Assembly (NCBI GenBank): GCA_039821125.1
Contig: JBCBOR010000015.1
Location: 15,856 to 79,855 of the forward strand
From: Thermohalobaculum sp039821125
GTDB taxonomy: Bacteria; Pseudomonadota; Alphaproteobacteria; Rhodobacterales; Rhodobacteraceae
Reading direction: 5' to 3'
DNA: 64,000 bases
Shown here: positions 41,574 to 49,673 of the stretch, one piece after another
Layout: each line of letters begins with the position of its first letter
How positions within the stretch are numbered: position 1 is the stretch's first letter
Made by a program: the position numbers and the translations under genes
The notes under the pieces: generated by a model
Told to the model about the DNA's origin: nothing
Databases searched by the model: none
What the model saw: the letters and a program-made list of their open reading frames with translations, nothing else

Positions 41574-42509
41574 TTACATATTGCTCGGAGAGCCGACCTT
41601 GCGCTCGCGATAAAGCACATAAAGCGCTGCGGCGATGATCAGCGCGGCACCAACCCAGACCCGCGGCTCGGGCCATTCGGCGAACAGGAAGTACCCAAGC
41701 GCTGCGGCAAAGATCAGCCGCGTGTACTCGAGAGGCGCAAGGGCGCTCGCCTCACCCGCCTTCATCGCCAGAATGTTCAGATATTGTGCCACTACGGACA
41801 CAACTCCGATCAGCACAAGAAGCCCGAACTCGGCCAGCGTCGGTGTTTGCCAGAACCAGATGGCCGGTGCGATCATCAGAATGCCGACCCCGACAGCCTG
41901 ATAGGTCAGGATGGTGACAGGCTGATCCACCTGGCTGAGGATCCGGATGATGATGAAGACCAGCGAGACGCAGACAGCGCTCGCAAGCGCTGCGATGTGC
42001 CAGATCCCGTAATCCGAACTGAGCGCGGGCCAGACGATGATCAGGATCCCGACGAACCCGACGACAACGGCAATCCAACGCGGTGTGCGCACGACCTCGC
42101 CCAGGATGAAGATTGCAAAGACCGTCGTGAAAAAGGTCTTCGAGAACGAGATTACCGTCGCCTCGGCCAGCGGGAGCGCGACAATCGCCGAGAACCCGAG
42201 CGTCATCGCCATAAAGGCCAGCCCGACCCGTACCACCTGCAGCTTTGGACGGGCCGAGTGCAGGCTTTCGGGCCATCCAGCCCAGAGCACCGGGGCCGCG
42301 ATCAGAACCATCGTGAGCTGGCGAAACAGCAGGATCTCGGTGATGTGCAGGCGTTGCCCAACGATCTTGATCAGCGCGACCATGACCGAGAAGAAGACCG
42401 CCGCCAGAATGAAAATGATCCCGCCGCGCACATTCCCCGGCAGCGCGTTCCAGCGCTCGAGCAGGCTTCCTTCGAGTGTTGCGGGCTGGTCGATCTGAGG
42501 ATCAGGCAC
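41574..42509 (-). CDS. EamA/DMT-family exporter (1)
   Basis: A 311-residue inner-membrane protein with ten predicted hydrophobic segments in two EamA repeats (e.g. GIIFILAAVFFSVMVALIKIVG and ISFSKTFFTTVFAIFILGEVV...; second repeat AEFGLLVLIGVVSVVAQYLNILAMK...). The LEYTRLIFAAALGYFLFAEWPEPRVWVGAALIIAAALYV region is the classical end of the second repeat. DMT carriers export amino acids, amines or metabolites. It diverges from the third dehydrogenase gene across a 290-base spacer. Confidence 0.9.
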   Translation of the reverse strand: MPDPQIDQPATLEGSLLERWNALPGNVRGGIIFILAAVFFSVMVALIKIVGQRLHITEILLFRQLTMVLIAAPVLWAGWPESLHSARPKLQVVRVGLAFMAMTLGFSAIVALPLAEATVISFSKTFFTTVFAIFILGEVVRTPRWIAVVVGFVGILIIVWPALSSDYGIWHIAALASAVCVSLVFIIIRILSQVDQPVTILTYQAVGVGILMIAPAIWFWQTPTLAEFGLLVLIGVVSVVAQYLNILAMKAGEASALAPLEYTRLIFAAALGYFLFAEWPEPRVWVGAALIIAAALYVLYRERKVGSPSNM

Positions 42510-42732
42510 ACGGCACTCGGTAAGATTTCGGAGAAGTCGCCATTACGTCCATCATTGAATAGTCGTTGTCGGTAAACCAGCCGGGGGCGTTGGTAAATCA
42601 CATATCTGCGCGCGTGGATCACGCGGGTGGCCGGGTGGTCTTCTACAATGCGACGCTGATCTTTGCCGGGCAAAACACAGAGAGATCCGGGAACAGGTAA
42701 CGCAGTGAAACGCCTGACGCAGAACGCAATAC

Positions 42733-42750
42733 TGTATACAATTGCATACA
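42733..42750. promoter_or_regulatory. GntR-like palindrome upstream of dehydrogenase 3
   Basis: TGTATACAATTGCATACA matches its own reverse complement at 16 of 18 positions. It lies 50 bases before the dehydrogenase start and in the divergent spacer with the EamA gene. TTGTATACAA-type dyads are typical FadR-subfamily GntR operators. No GntR gene is in the window, so the regulator is unknown. Confidence 0.5.
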
Positions 42751-42799
42751 CCCTCGCATAAGCTCGTCACACCCGCAAGACCACAAGACAGGATGCGCC

Positions 42800-43858
42800 A
42801 TGAGACTACTCGTTCTGCCCGGCGACGGGATCGGGCCCGAGATCACAGCGGCGACGCTGGCGGTTCTCGATGCCGTGAACACCGCGCGTGGTCTCGGGTT
42901 GGAGATCGAGCATGACAGTGTCGGGTTCGAAAGCCTGAGAGAACATGGCTCGACCTTTCGTCCTGACTTGCAGGAGAGGTTTCCGACCTATGACGGTGTG
43001 ATCCTCGGCCCGAACCAGGCCGCAGACTATCCCCCGGTCGAGCAGGGCGGGATCAACTTCTCGGCCTTCACCCGCACGACATACGATCTTTATGCCAACA
43101 TTCGCCCGGCCCGAACGCCGCCCGGTGTCACCGCGCGCGGCGGAGATTTCGATCTGGTCATCGTGCGCGAGGTGACAGAGGGTCACTACGCCGACCGCAA
43201 CATGCATCTCGGTCATGGCGAGGTGATGCCAGATCCTGACATGGTGATCTCGATGCGCAAGGTGACGCGGCATGCGTGCGAGCGGATCGCGCGACGGGCC
43301 TTCGAGCTTGCCATGTCCCGTCGACGTCACCTCACGCCGGTGCATAAGGCCAATGTGCTGCGGCTTGGCGATGGCCTCTTTCTCGAAGCGGTCGAGACTG
43401 TGGCGAAAGACTTCCCGGACGTGGCAGTCGAACCACTGCTGATTGACGCGATGTGCGCCCATCTGGTGCGCCGGCCAGAGGCGTTCGACGTGATCGTCAC
43501 CACCAACATGTACGGCGATATCCTGTCCGATCTGGCTGGCGAGCTGTCGGGCTCTCTCGGTCTCTCCGGTGCAATCATGGCCGGCGATGACCTTTGCGCG
43601 GCTCAGGCCCAGCATGGCTCCGCCCCGGATATCGCAGGACAGGACCGGGCAAACCCGACCTCGCTCATCCTGTCGACGGCGATGCTGCTGGACTGGTTGG
43701 CCGGGCGCCATGGGCGGGCCGATCTGGCCGAGGCCGCAACCGCAATCCGCACCGCGACCGACGCGGTCTTGGCGCGGCCCGAAAGCCGGACAGCAGACCT
43801 CGGAGGCCCCCTCGGGACCGCCGCGTTCGGGGCTGGCGTTGCCGCGGCTTTGACCTAG
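42800..43858 (+). CDS. Isocitrate/isopropylmalate dehydrogenase-family protein (paralogue 3)
   Basis: A 352-residue enzyme starting MRLLVLPGDGIGPEI. Family motifs: YANIRPARTPPG, VIVREVTEGHYADRN, VHKANVLRLGDGLF, TNMYGDILSDLAGEL and QHGSAPDIAGQDRANP. It differs from the other two paralogues: it lacks the SLWGL segment, has REVTEGHY instead of RENTEGEY, and HGSAPDIAG is preceded by a shorter loop. It is nearer the isocitrate/homoisocitrate/LeuB pattern, but its substrate is not evident. It is followed ten bases later by an EamA gene, suggesting linked metabolism and transport. Confidence 0.88.
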   Translation: MRLLVLPGDGIGPEITAATLAVLDAVNTARGLGLEIEHDSVGFESLREHGSTFRPDLQERFPTYDGVILGPNQAADYPPVEQGGINFSAFTRTTYDLYANIRPARTPPGVTARGGDFDLVIVREVTEGHYADRNMHLGHGEVMPDPDMVISMRKVTRHACERIARRAFELAMSRRRHLTPVHKANVLRLGDGLFLEAVETVAKDFPDVAVEPLLIDAMCAHLVRRPEAFDVIVTTNMYGDILSDLAGELSGSLGLSGAIMAGDDLCAAQAQHGSAPDIAGQDRANPTSLILSTAMLLDWLAGRHGRADLAEAATAIRTATDAVLARPESRTADLGGPLGTAAFGAGVAAALT

Positions 43859-43868
43859 CGATCGGACC

Positions 43869-44765
43869 TTGGACCGCCCGGGCATTGCAACGATCCTTGC
43901 CGTGGCCACGATTGGCCTCCTTTGGGGGCTGAACTGGCCCGCAGTCAAATTCATGCTCACGGAGATGCCGCCCTTCACGATCCGCGGCATTGCCTTGTCG
44001 ACCGCTGCGCTTCTGCTCGGGCTCTATGCGCGGATGCAGGGGCACATCCTCGTCCCACCTTGGCGCGAACTGCCGTGGATGGCTTTGACCGGGCTTCTCA
44101 CAATCTTTGGCTTCAACGTGCTGGTGGCGCTGGGGCAGACGGTAACCGAGACATCCAAGGCGGCGATCATCGCCTATCTCATGCCTGCGCTGACCGCGGT
44201 GTTTGCTGCGCTGTTTCTGACCGAGCGTCTGGATACGCGCCGTCTCGCAGCCCTTGGCATCGGCATGAGCGGCATCGCCGTCTTGGCAGCGGAAAACACA
44301 AGCGATCTGATCGCCCGCCCGCTTGGCCCTGCGATCATGTTGGCCTCGGCGACGGTGTGGGCGCTTGGAACCGTGGCGATGAAAGCGGGCCGGTTCACCC
44401 TCAGCCCGATTGCGCTCACCGTCTGGTTCCTCGGGCTTTCGGGCCTTGCCTGCTGGCCGTTTGTTCTGGCGCTCGAGCCGCCTTGGGAACAGTCCATGCC
44501 CTCCCGTCCGGTCATCGCCGTCCTGATCTGGCATGCTGTCCTGCCCATGGTCATGGGCTATGCGGTCTGGACCAACCTCGTCGGAAAGCTCCCGGCGGCT
44601 GTGGCGGCGATCGCCACATTAATGGCACCGGTCGTCGGGGTTGCCTCGTCGATGATCCTGCTGGGGGATCCGCCTGGCTGGCACAAGTTTGTCGCCCTGG
44701 CGCTGATCCTCGCGTCCATCGCGCTGACCTTCCTGCGCCTGTCCCGCGCGCAGCCCGCGCCCTGA
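43869..44765 (+). CDS. EamA/DMT-family exporter (2)
   Basis: A 298-residue carrier with ten predicted membrane segments in two EamA repeats (LAVATIGLLWGLNWPAVKFML..., GQTVTETSKAAIIAYLMPALTAVFAALFLTERL; later LPAAVAAIATLMAPVVGVASSMILLGDPP). The start is taken as TTG at 43869, ten bases after the dehydrogenase stop; the hydrophobic N-terminus supports this. The stop codon lies inside the left arm of an inverted repeat. The substrate is unknown. Confidence 0.88.
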   Translation: MDRPGIATILAVATIGLLWGLNWPAVKFMLTEMPPFTIRGIALSTAALLLGLYARMQGHILVPPWRELPWMALTGLLTIFGFNVLVALGQTVTETSKAAIIAYLMPALTAVFAALFLTERLDTRRLAALGIGMSGIAVLAAENTSDLIARPLGPAIMLASATVWALGTVAMKAGRFTLSPIALTVWFLGLSGLACWPFVLALEPPWEQSMPSRPVIAVLIWHAVLPMVMGYAVWTNLVGKLPAAVAAIATLMAPVVGVASSMILLGDPPGWHKFVALALILASIALTFLRLSRAQPAP

Positions 44766-44840
44766 CGGCGCGGGGTGGGTGGGTCTTAGCAGCGTTTGCT
44801 CTGGGCGCTCCCTGGACTGGGAGCGCCGTCAGGGCGCGGG
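44754..44840. repeat. G-run loop inverted repeat, copy 3
   Basis: A perfect 17-bp stem: CCCGCGCCCTGACGGCG (44754-44770) with CGCCGTCAGGGCGCGGG (44824-44840). The loop starts with CGGGGTGGGTGGGTCT and ends with an inner hairpin GCGCTCCC/GGGAGCGC. The left arm includes the stop codon of the EamA gene. Confidence 0.9.
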
Positions 44841-44845
44841 TCCTC

Positions 44846-45172
44846 TCACCCAGTCTTCATGGGGCAGAAATCCACGCAGGTCATCAGCTTGTTCGACTGG
44901 CTCACCAGCGCGCCAAGCTCGGCCGATTTTTTGGTGTAGGCCAGCCATTCCGGATCAGACCACAGCGTGGCGCGCTTCGCTTCACGGTCGCCCGCATTCT
45001 CATAGACCCAGATGTGGACATACTCGTTCGGATCTCCCGTCTCGGTCTTCAGATAGCAGAGCGGTTTGCCCAGGCAGCGGAACTGCGGCGCCTTGCCGTG
45101 CTCCTCATAGAGTTTCAGGTGGGCATTGATCGTTCCGGGCTTGCATTTGTAGGTGCGGACATCGAGCAGCAT
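44846..45172 (-). CDS. NIPSNAP-family protein
   Basis: A 108-residue ferredoxin-like protein: MLLDVRTYKCKPGTINAHLKLYEEHGK, with the NIPSNAP-type strand-helix pattern, then EYVHIWVYENAGDREAKRATLWSDPEWLAYTKKSAELGALVSQSNKLM. A GGAGA site overlaps the end of the molybdenum-subunit gene, so it is co-translated with it. NIPSNAP proteins are small dimeric barrels of poorly known function, often found in catabolic operons. Confidence 0.87.
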   Translation of the reverse strand: MLLDVRTYKCKPGTINAHLKLYEEHGKAPQFRCLGKPLCYLKTETGDPNEYVHIWVYENAGDREAKRATLWSDPEWLAYTKKSAELGALVSQSNKLMTCVDFCPMKTG

Positions 45173-45173
45173 C

Positions 45174-47477
45174 TTAGTCTCCTTTGGCGGTCTGAATGGC
45201 GGCCCAGATCCGGGCTGGGGTGAGTGGCATGTCCACGTGGCGAACCCCGAGCGGTGCCAGCGCGTTGCAGACCGCGTTTGCGGCAGCAACAAGTGAGCCG
45301 ACCGAGCCGGCCTCGCCCACGCCCTTGGCACCCACAGGATTAACCTTTGTCGGCACCTCGCGGATCGTGAAGTCGACCTCAGGCATCATGTCGGCCCGCG
45401 GCATCGCATAATCCATGAAGCTGGCTGTCTGCGGCTGGCCCGAGCCCGGCTCGTAGCGCATCAGTTCCAGCAGAGTCTGGCCGACGCCCATTGTCACGCC
45501 GCCATGCATCTGCCCGGTCAGCAGCGTCGGGTTCAGCGCGCGCCCGACATCTTCGACCACCGTGTAGCGCTCGATGGTCAGGGCGCCGGTCTCGGGATCG
45601 ACCTCGACCTCGCAGATGTGGCAGCCGTTCGGGAATGTCACCTTGTCCGGCTCGAAATGGGACTGACCGTCGAGCGTCTCCTCGCGCTCTGCGGCGGCCC
45701 TCGCGACTTCCGGCAATGTGACGCGCCGGTCCGTGCCTGTGATCCGATACTCGCCTGCATCGTACTCGATATCGCCGGGCGCAGCCTCGAGAAGATCGCC
45801 CGCCATGTCGCGGCCTTTTGCGATCACCTTGTCGACCGCCAGGACCAGAGCCGAGCCGCCCGTCGGCGCAGAGGCCGATCCGCCCGAACCCCGCCCTCCG
45901 GGCAGATCGTCCGTATCGCCCTGGCGATAGTCGATCTTCTCCATCGGTACATTCAGGCTCTCCGAGACGATCTCGGAGAACGCTGTCGCTAGCCCCTGAC
46001 CGACCGACATGGCGCCGGGATGGATCGTCACCCGTCCGTCAGCATCCATGGTGACCCGGCAGTGATCCGCGCCCGGTTTCACGAATGGGCCCCCTGCGAC
46101 CTCGATCGGGTTGGAGATGCCGATCCCGCGCCTCAGGCCCTTTGCCTCGGACGCGGCCTTGCGGGCTGGAAACCCGGTGAGATCGGCGCGCGCCGCCGCG
46201 GTTTTCATGTTCTCCTCGAATTCGCCGCAGTCATATTCAAACAGGAACCCGGTGTGCCAGGGCATCTCTTCCGGTGGGACAAGGTTCTTGCGGCGCAACT
46301 CGAACGGATCCATGCCGAGATCGGCGGCGGCGAGATCCAGCAGACGTTCGATACAATACGTTGCCTCAGGCCGCCCAGCCCCGCGATAGGGTCCCGTCGT
46401 GTGCGTATGCGTGTAGACGCCATAGGCATCTGCAGCCGTCGGGCCGATCCGGTAGGGGCCGGAGATCCCGCCGAGATTGCCAAGGCCTCCCAACGAGCGC
46501 CCCTGCAGGAAAGCGCCGATATTGATGTCGAAATGCGCCTTCAGGCCGAGCAGGTTGCCCGCATCGTCAAACCCCAGTTCGGCATCGATTGCCATGTCGC
46601 GGCCATGGTCATCAACCAGCGCGGCTTCCGTGCGATCCGAGACCCACTTCACCGGTCGGCCAAGCTGGCCCGCCGCGTGAATGCAGAGCACATCCTCGGC
46701 GTAGGCGGTGATCTTCATGCCAAAGGAGCCACCGACATCATGGGTGACAACGCGCACATCGGACGGATCGCGGTCAAAGATCTTCGCGATCATGCCCTTG
46801 ATGGCGTGCGGGGACTGCGAGCAGCTTTGCAGGTAGATGCGGCCCTCGGGTGTGATCTCGGCCAGCGCTGCGCGCGGCTCCATCGCATGAACCGCAACGC
46901 GCGTCACATGGGCCGAGAGACTGACCTTGCGCGGCGCGGCATCGATTGCGGCGCGGACAGCGTCATGGTCGCCGCGTGTCCAGACATAGGCAATGTTGTC
47001 GGGGACTTCCGGCCAGACAACCGGGGCGCCGGGCGCGCGGGCATCGCGGCTTTCGGTGACGGCGTCCTCTTCATCGTACTCGATCGCGATCAGTTCGGCG
47101 GCCTCCCGCGCGGCGGCATCGCTCTCGGCGACGACAAAGGCCACGGCTTGCCCGACATGGCGCACCCGGTCGATGGCCAGCACCGGGCGTGCGGCCTGAA
47201 AAGCAGGCTCGCCGTTGGTCATCGGCAGGTTCGGGCCGCAGGGCATATGGGTCGGGCCGCCCTCGGCCAGATCGGCGGCGGTGTAGACGGCGAGAACGCC
47301 GGGAGCCGCCGCGGCAGCTGAGGTGTCTATGGACAGGATGCTCCCGCTCGCCACGTCCGATCGGGCAACCGCGCCATGCACCATGCCTTCGGCCACAAGA
47401 TCGGTTGCATATTGACCCGCGCCGGTGACGAAGCGCTTGTCCTCGATCCGACCTTGAAACGTGGCGAACTTGTTCAT
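45174..47477 (-). CDS. CoxL-type molybdopterin-binding subunit (xanthine dehydrogenase family)
   Basis: A 767-residue Mo-hydroxylase large subunit. The N-terminal domain has GRIEDKRFVTGAGQYATDL and AVYTAADL. The Mo domain has VTHDVGGSFGMK and the active-site loop YRGAGRPEATYCIERLLD, which corresponds to form II CoxL (AYRGAGR), not to true CO dehydrogenase (AYRCSFR-type loop). GSGGSASAPTGGSALVLAVDK and VNPVGAKGVGEAGSVG carry the last motifs with the catalytic-type Glu. The enzyme hydroxylates an unknown aldehyde, purine or N-heterocycle. The FAD and [2Fe-2S] partner subunits are not encoded beside it. Confidence 0.9.
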   Translation of the reverse strand: MNKFATFQGRIEDKRFVTGAGQYATDLVAEGMVHGAVARSDVASGSILSIDTSAAAAAPGVLAVYTAADLAEGGPTHMPCGPNLPMTNGEPAFQAARPVLAIDRVRHVGQAVAFVVAESDAAAREAAELIAIEYDEEDAVTESRDARAPGAPVVWPEVPDNIAYVWTRGDHDAVRAAIDAAPRKVSLSAHVTRVAVHAMEPRAALAEITPEGRIYLQSCSQSPHAIKGMIAKIFDRDPSDVRVVTHDVGGSFGMKITAYAEDVLCIHAAGQLGRPVKWVSDRTEAALVDDHGRDMAIDAELGFDDAGNLLGLKAHFDINIGAFLQGRSLGGLGNLGGISGPYRIGPTAADAYGVYTHTHTTGPYRGAGRPEATYCIERLLDLAAADLGMDPFELRRKNLVPPEEMPWHTGFLFEYDCGEFEENMKTAAARADLTGFPARKAASEAKGLRRGIGISNPIEVAGGPFVKPGADHCRVTMDADGRVTIHPGAMSVGQGLATAFSEIVSESLNVPMEKIDYRQGDTDDLPGGRGSGGSASAPTGGSALVLAVDKVIAKGRDMAGDLLEAAPGDIEYDAGEYRITGTDRRVTLPEVARAAAEREETLDGQSHFEPDKVTFPNGCHICEVEVDPETGALTIERYTVVEDVGRALNPTLLTGQMHGGVTMGVGQTLLELMRYEPGSGQPQTASFMDYAMPRADMMPEVDFTIREVPTKVNPVGAKGVGEAGSVGSLVAAANAVCNALAPLGVRHVDMPLTPARIWAAIQTAKGD

Positions 47478-47498
47478 GACACCGTCTCCTCTCGCACA

Positions 47499-47569
47499 AA
47501 GGGTGCGTCACGGACGCACCCTACGGAATGTAGCGCAACCTTCGTAGGGTGCGTCCGTGACGCACCCTT
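47499..47569. repeat. GGGTGCGTC inverted pair, copy 1
   Basis: A 27-bp arm (47499-47525, AAGGGTGCGTCACGGACGCA then CCCTACG) and its exact complement (47543-47569) around a 17-base loop. Each arm is itself the hairpin GGGTGCGTC-ACG-GACGCACCC. It fills the spacer between the enoyl-CoA hydratase and molybdenum-subunit genes. Confidence 0.92.
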
Positions 47570-47577
47570 GTCTCAGG

Positions 47578-48363
47578 TCACTTCCCTTGAAATGCGGGTT
47601 TGCGTTTTTCCATGAAGGCCCTGCGGCCTTCCTTGAAATCTTCCGACGCAAAGCAGGCATCAACCATTGACTGGCACTTCGCCAGATCGCGATCTGCCGG
47701 ATCGGCCAGCACCTGCGTCGAGATGTATTTCATTGCCGCAACGGTCAATGGCGCATTTGCTGCGATGCCCTGAGCATAGTCGCTCACCACCTGTTCCAGT
47801 TTGTCCTTCGGGACGATCTGCTGCGCAAATCCCGCAGCATGCGCCCAATCCGCGCCCATGCGCGAGGCGGTGAACATCAGATGCCGCGCATTGGCAATCC
47901 CGACAATGTTCTTCAAACGGTTGATCGCCGCGAAGGGATAGCCCAGCGCCAGCTTGGCCGCGGGCATCGCGATCTGCAGATCATCCGAGGCGATCCGGAT
48001 GTCGCAAACGCAGGCCAGGTTCAGCCCGCCGCCAATGCAGAACCCGTTGATCATCGCGATGGTCGGCTTCGAGAACGCTTCGATCCGCTCGTAGACCTTG
48101 CCGGTCTGCGTATTGTAGTGCTGCTGCGCCTCGGCCGTGCCGCGCTGGCTCTCGAATTCCGAGATATCGGCGCCCGAGACGAACGACTTGCCACCAGCGC
48201 CCGACAGGACCACAACGCGGATCTCCGGATCGGCCTCGAACTCGTCCAGGATCTCCTGCGCCCGCTCCCACATGGCCAGGCTCACCGCGTTGCGCTTTTC
48301 CGGCTGGTTGAAGATCATGTGGCCGATGGCGCCGTCTCGGCGCGAGAGCATCTTTTCCGTCAT
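47578..48363 (-). CDS. Enoyl-CoA hydratase/isomerase family protein (3)
   Basis: A 261-residue crotonase-fold enzyme. Segments: GHMIFNQPEKRNAVSLAMW, SFVSGADISEFESQRG and NGFCIGGGLNLACVCDIRIA (oxyanion hole), then KLALGYPFAAINRLKNIVG. The C-terminal RAFMEKRKPAFQGK is the usual end. It is 15 bases downstream of the CoA-transferase gene in one unit, so it probably acts on the CoA ester that enzyme forms. No reaction is certain. Confidence 0.92.
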   Translation of the reverse strand: MTEKMLSRRDGAIGHMIFNQPEKRNAVSLAMWERAQEILDEFEADPEIRVVVLSGAGGKSFVSGADISEFESQRGTAEAQQHYNTQTGKVYERIEAFSKPTIAMINGFCIGGGLNLACVCDIRIASDDLQIAMPAAKLALGYPFAAINRLKNIVGIANARHLMFTASRMGADWAHAAGFAQQIVPKDKLEQVVSDYAQGIAANAPLTVAAMKYISTQVLADPADRDLAKCQSMVDACFASEDFKEGRRAFMEKRKPAFQGK

Positions 48364-48378
48364 TGGGTCCTCGATGGG

Positions 48379-49572
48379 TCAGATTACATTGCGGGCGCGC
48401 AAGTCGTCCGCATAGGCGGGCTCGATGCCAAGCTCGGACAGAATCTCGTCCGTATGTTCGCCCCGGTCCGGCGGGTGCGCGGCCATGGTGGTCGGCGTGC
48501 GCGACAGGCGCACGGGCTGCGCGACCATCCTGGTCTTGCCAAAGGGCAGTGTCTCGACCTCCGCCGCCATGCCCAGATGATCGACCTGCGGGTCGGAGAA
48601 AACCTCGTCGATCTGGTTCGCCGGGCCAGACGGAACACCCGCGGCCAGCAGAGTGCCGACAACCTCGGTCATGGTCATTGTCTTGGTGACCTCGGCAATG
48701 TCCGCGTTCAGGGCATCGCGGTTCGTCTTGCGGTTGGCGGCATCGACATAGCGCGGGTCCTCGACCCAGCCCGGCTTGTTCAGCGCATCACAGAGCCGCC
48801 GCCAGATCACATCGCCCGAAACCGCGATGTTCACCGCTCCGTCTGAACAGGGGTAGAGGTTGGTCGGCACCGTTGTCGGGTGCTCGTTCCCGGTCTGCGG
48901 CGCAACCTCGCCCGCCATCAGGTAGCGCGAGGCCTGGAAGTCCAGCATCGCGATCTGCGCCTGCAACAGCGAGGTGTGGATCCACTGACCCTTGCCGGAT
49001 TTCTCCCGCTCCAAGAGCGCGATCAGAATGCCCTGTGCCGCGAAATGCCCGGCGGTCAGATCGGCCACGGGGATGCCCACGCGCATGGGACCACCGCCCG
49101 GCGCGCCTGTGATCGACATCAAACCGCCCATGCCTTGCGCGATCTGGTCGAACCCCGGACGCTTGGCGTAAGGCCCGTCCTGACCGAACCCGGAAATCGA
49201 CGCCAGAACGATCCGCGGGTTCACCGCCGCCAGCGCCTCATAGTGAATTCCCAGCCGATCCTTCACATCCGGGCGGAAGTTCTCGACCACCACGTCGGCA
49301 TCCGCGACCAGTTTCATGAAGAGCGCATGCCCCTCCGGGTCCTTTAGGTTCAGCGTCAGCGAGCGCTTGTTGCGATGCAGGTTCTGAAAATCCGATGTCG
49401 CCCGGCCCGCGCCCAGTGCCCCGTCCGCCTCCAGTGCTTCCGGCATCTCGATCTTGATGCAATCCGCCCCCCAGTCCGCCAACTGGCGCACGCAGGTCGG
49501 GCCGGACCTGACCCGCGTCAGGTCGAGCACACGGATATGGTCGAGCGCAGCCGAGGCCGGTTTGTGCGGCAT
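48379..49572 (-). CDS. CaiB/BaiF-type CoA transferase
   Basis: A 397-residue family III CoA transferase. It has LDHIRVLDLTRVRSGPTCVRQLADWGADCIKIE at the N-terminus, RNKRSLTLNLKDPEG, DVVVENFRPDVKDRLG and SGFGQDGPYAKRPGFDQIAQGMGG. The segment that carries the catalytic Asp in formyl-CoA transferase reads HTSLLQAQIAMLDFQASRYL, with Gln at the position commonly Asp or Glu; this variant is common in the family, but the catalytic residue should be checked. GGGAGG precedes the ATG; the frame is open upstream. It is the first gene of the operon with hydratase, Mo-subunit and NIPSNAP. Confidence 0.91.
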   Translation of the reverse strand: MPHKPASAALDHIRVLDLTRVRSGPTCVRQLADWGADCIKIEMPEALEADGALGAGRATSDFQNLHRNKRSLTLNLKDPEGHALFMKLVADADVVVENFRPDVKDRLGIHYEALAAVNPRIVLASISGFGQDGPYAKRPGFDQIAQGMGGLMSITGAPGGGPMRVGIPVADLTAGHFAAQGILIALLEREKSGKGQWIHTSLLQAQIAMLDFQASRYLMAGEVAPQTGNEHPTTVPTNLYPCSDGAVNIAVSGDVIWRRLCDALNKPGWVEDPRYVDAANRKTNRDALNADIAEVTKTMTMTEVVGTLLAAGVPSGPANQIDEVFSDPQVDHLGMAAEVETLPFGKTRMVAQPVRLSRTPTTMAAHPPDRGEHTDEILSELGIEPAYADDLRARNVI

Positions 49573-49673
49573 CCCATCGCCTCCCTGATTCTGAGATCTG
49601 CCCGCTTGGAGAAGCGGATCTTTCCCGCCTATTCTAAGCCAGAGCCGCACGTGCGCAAGGGCAGGAGGTGATC

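Noticed and set aside
45174..47477. True aerobic carbon monoxide dehydrogenase
   Set aside because: The active-site loop reads YRGAGR (form II), not the Cys-containing form I loop, and coxM/coxS are absent.
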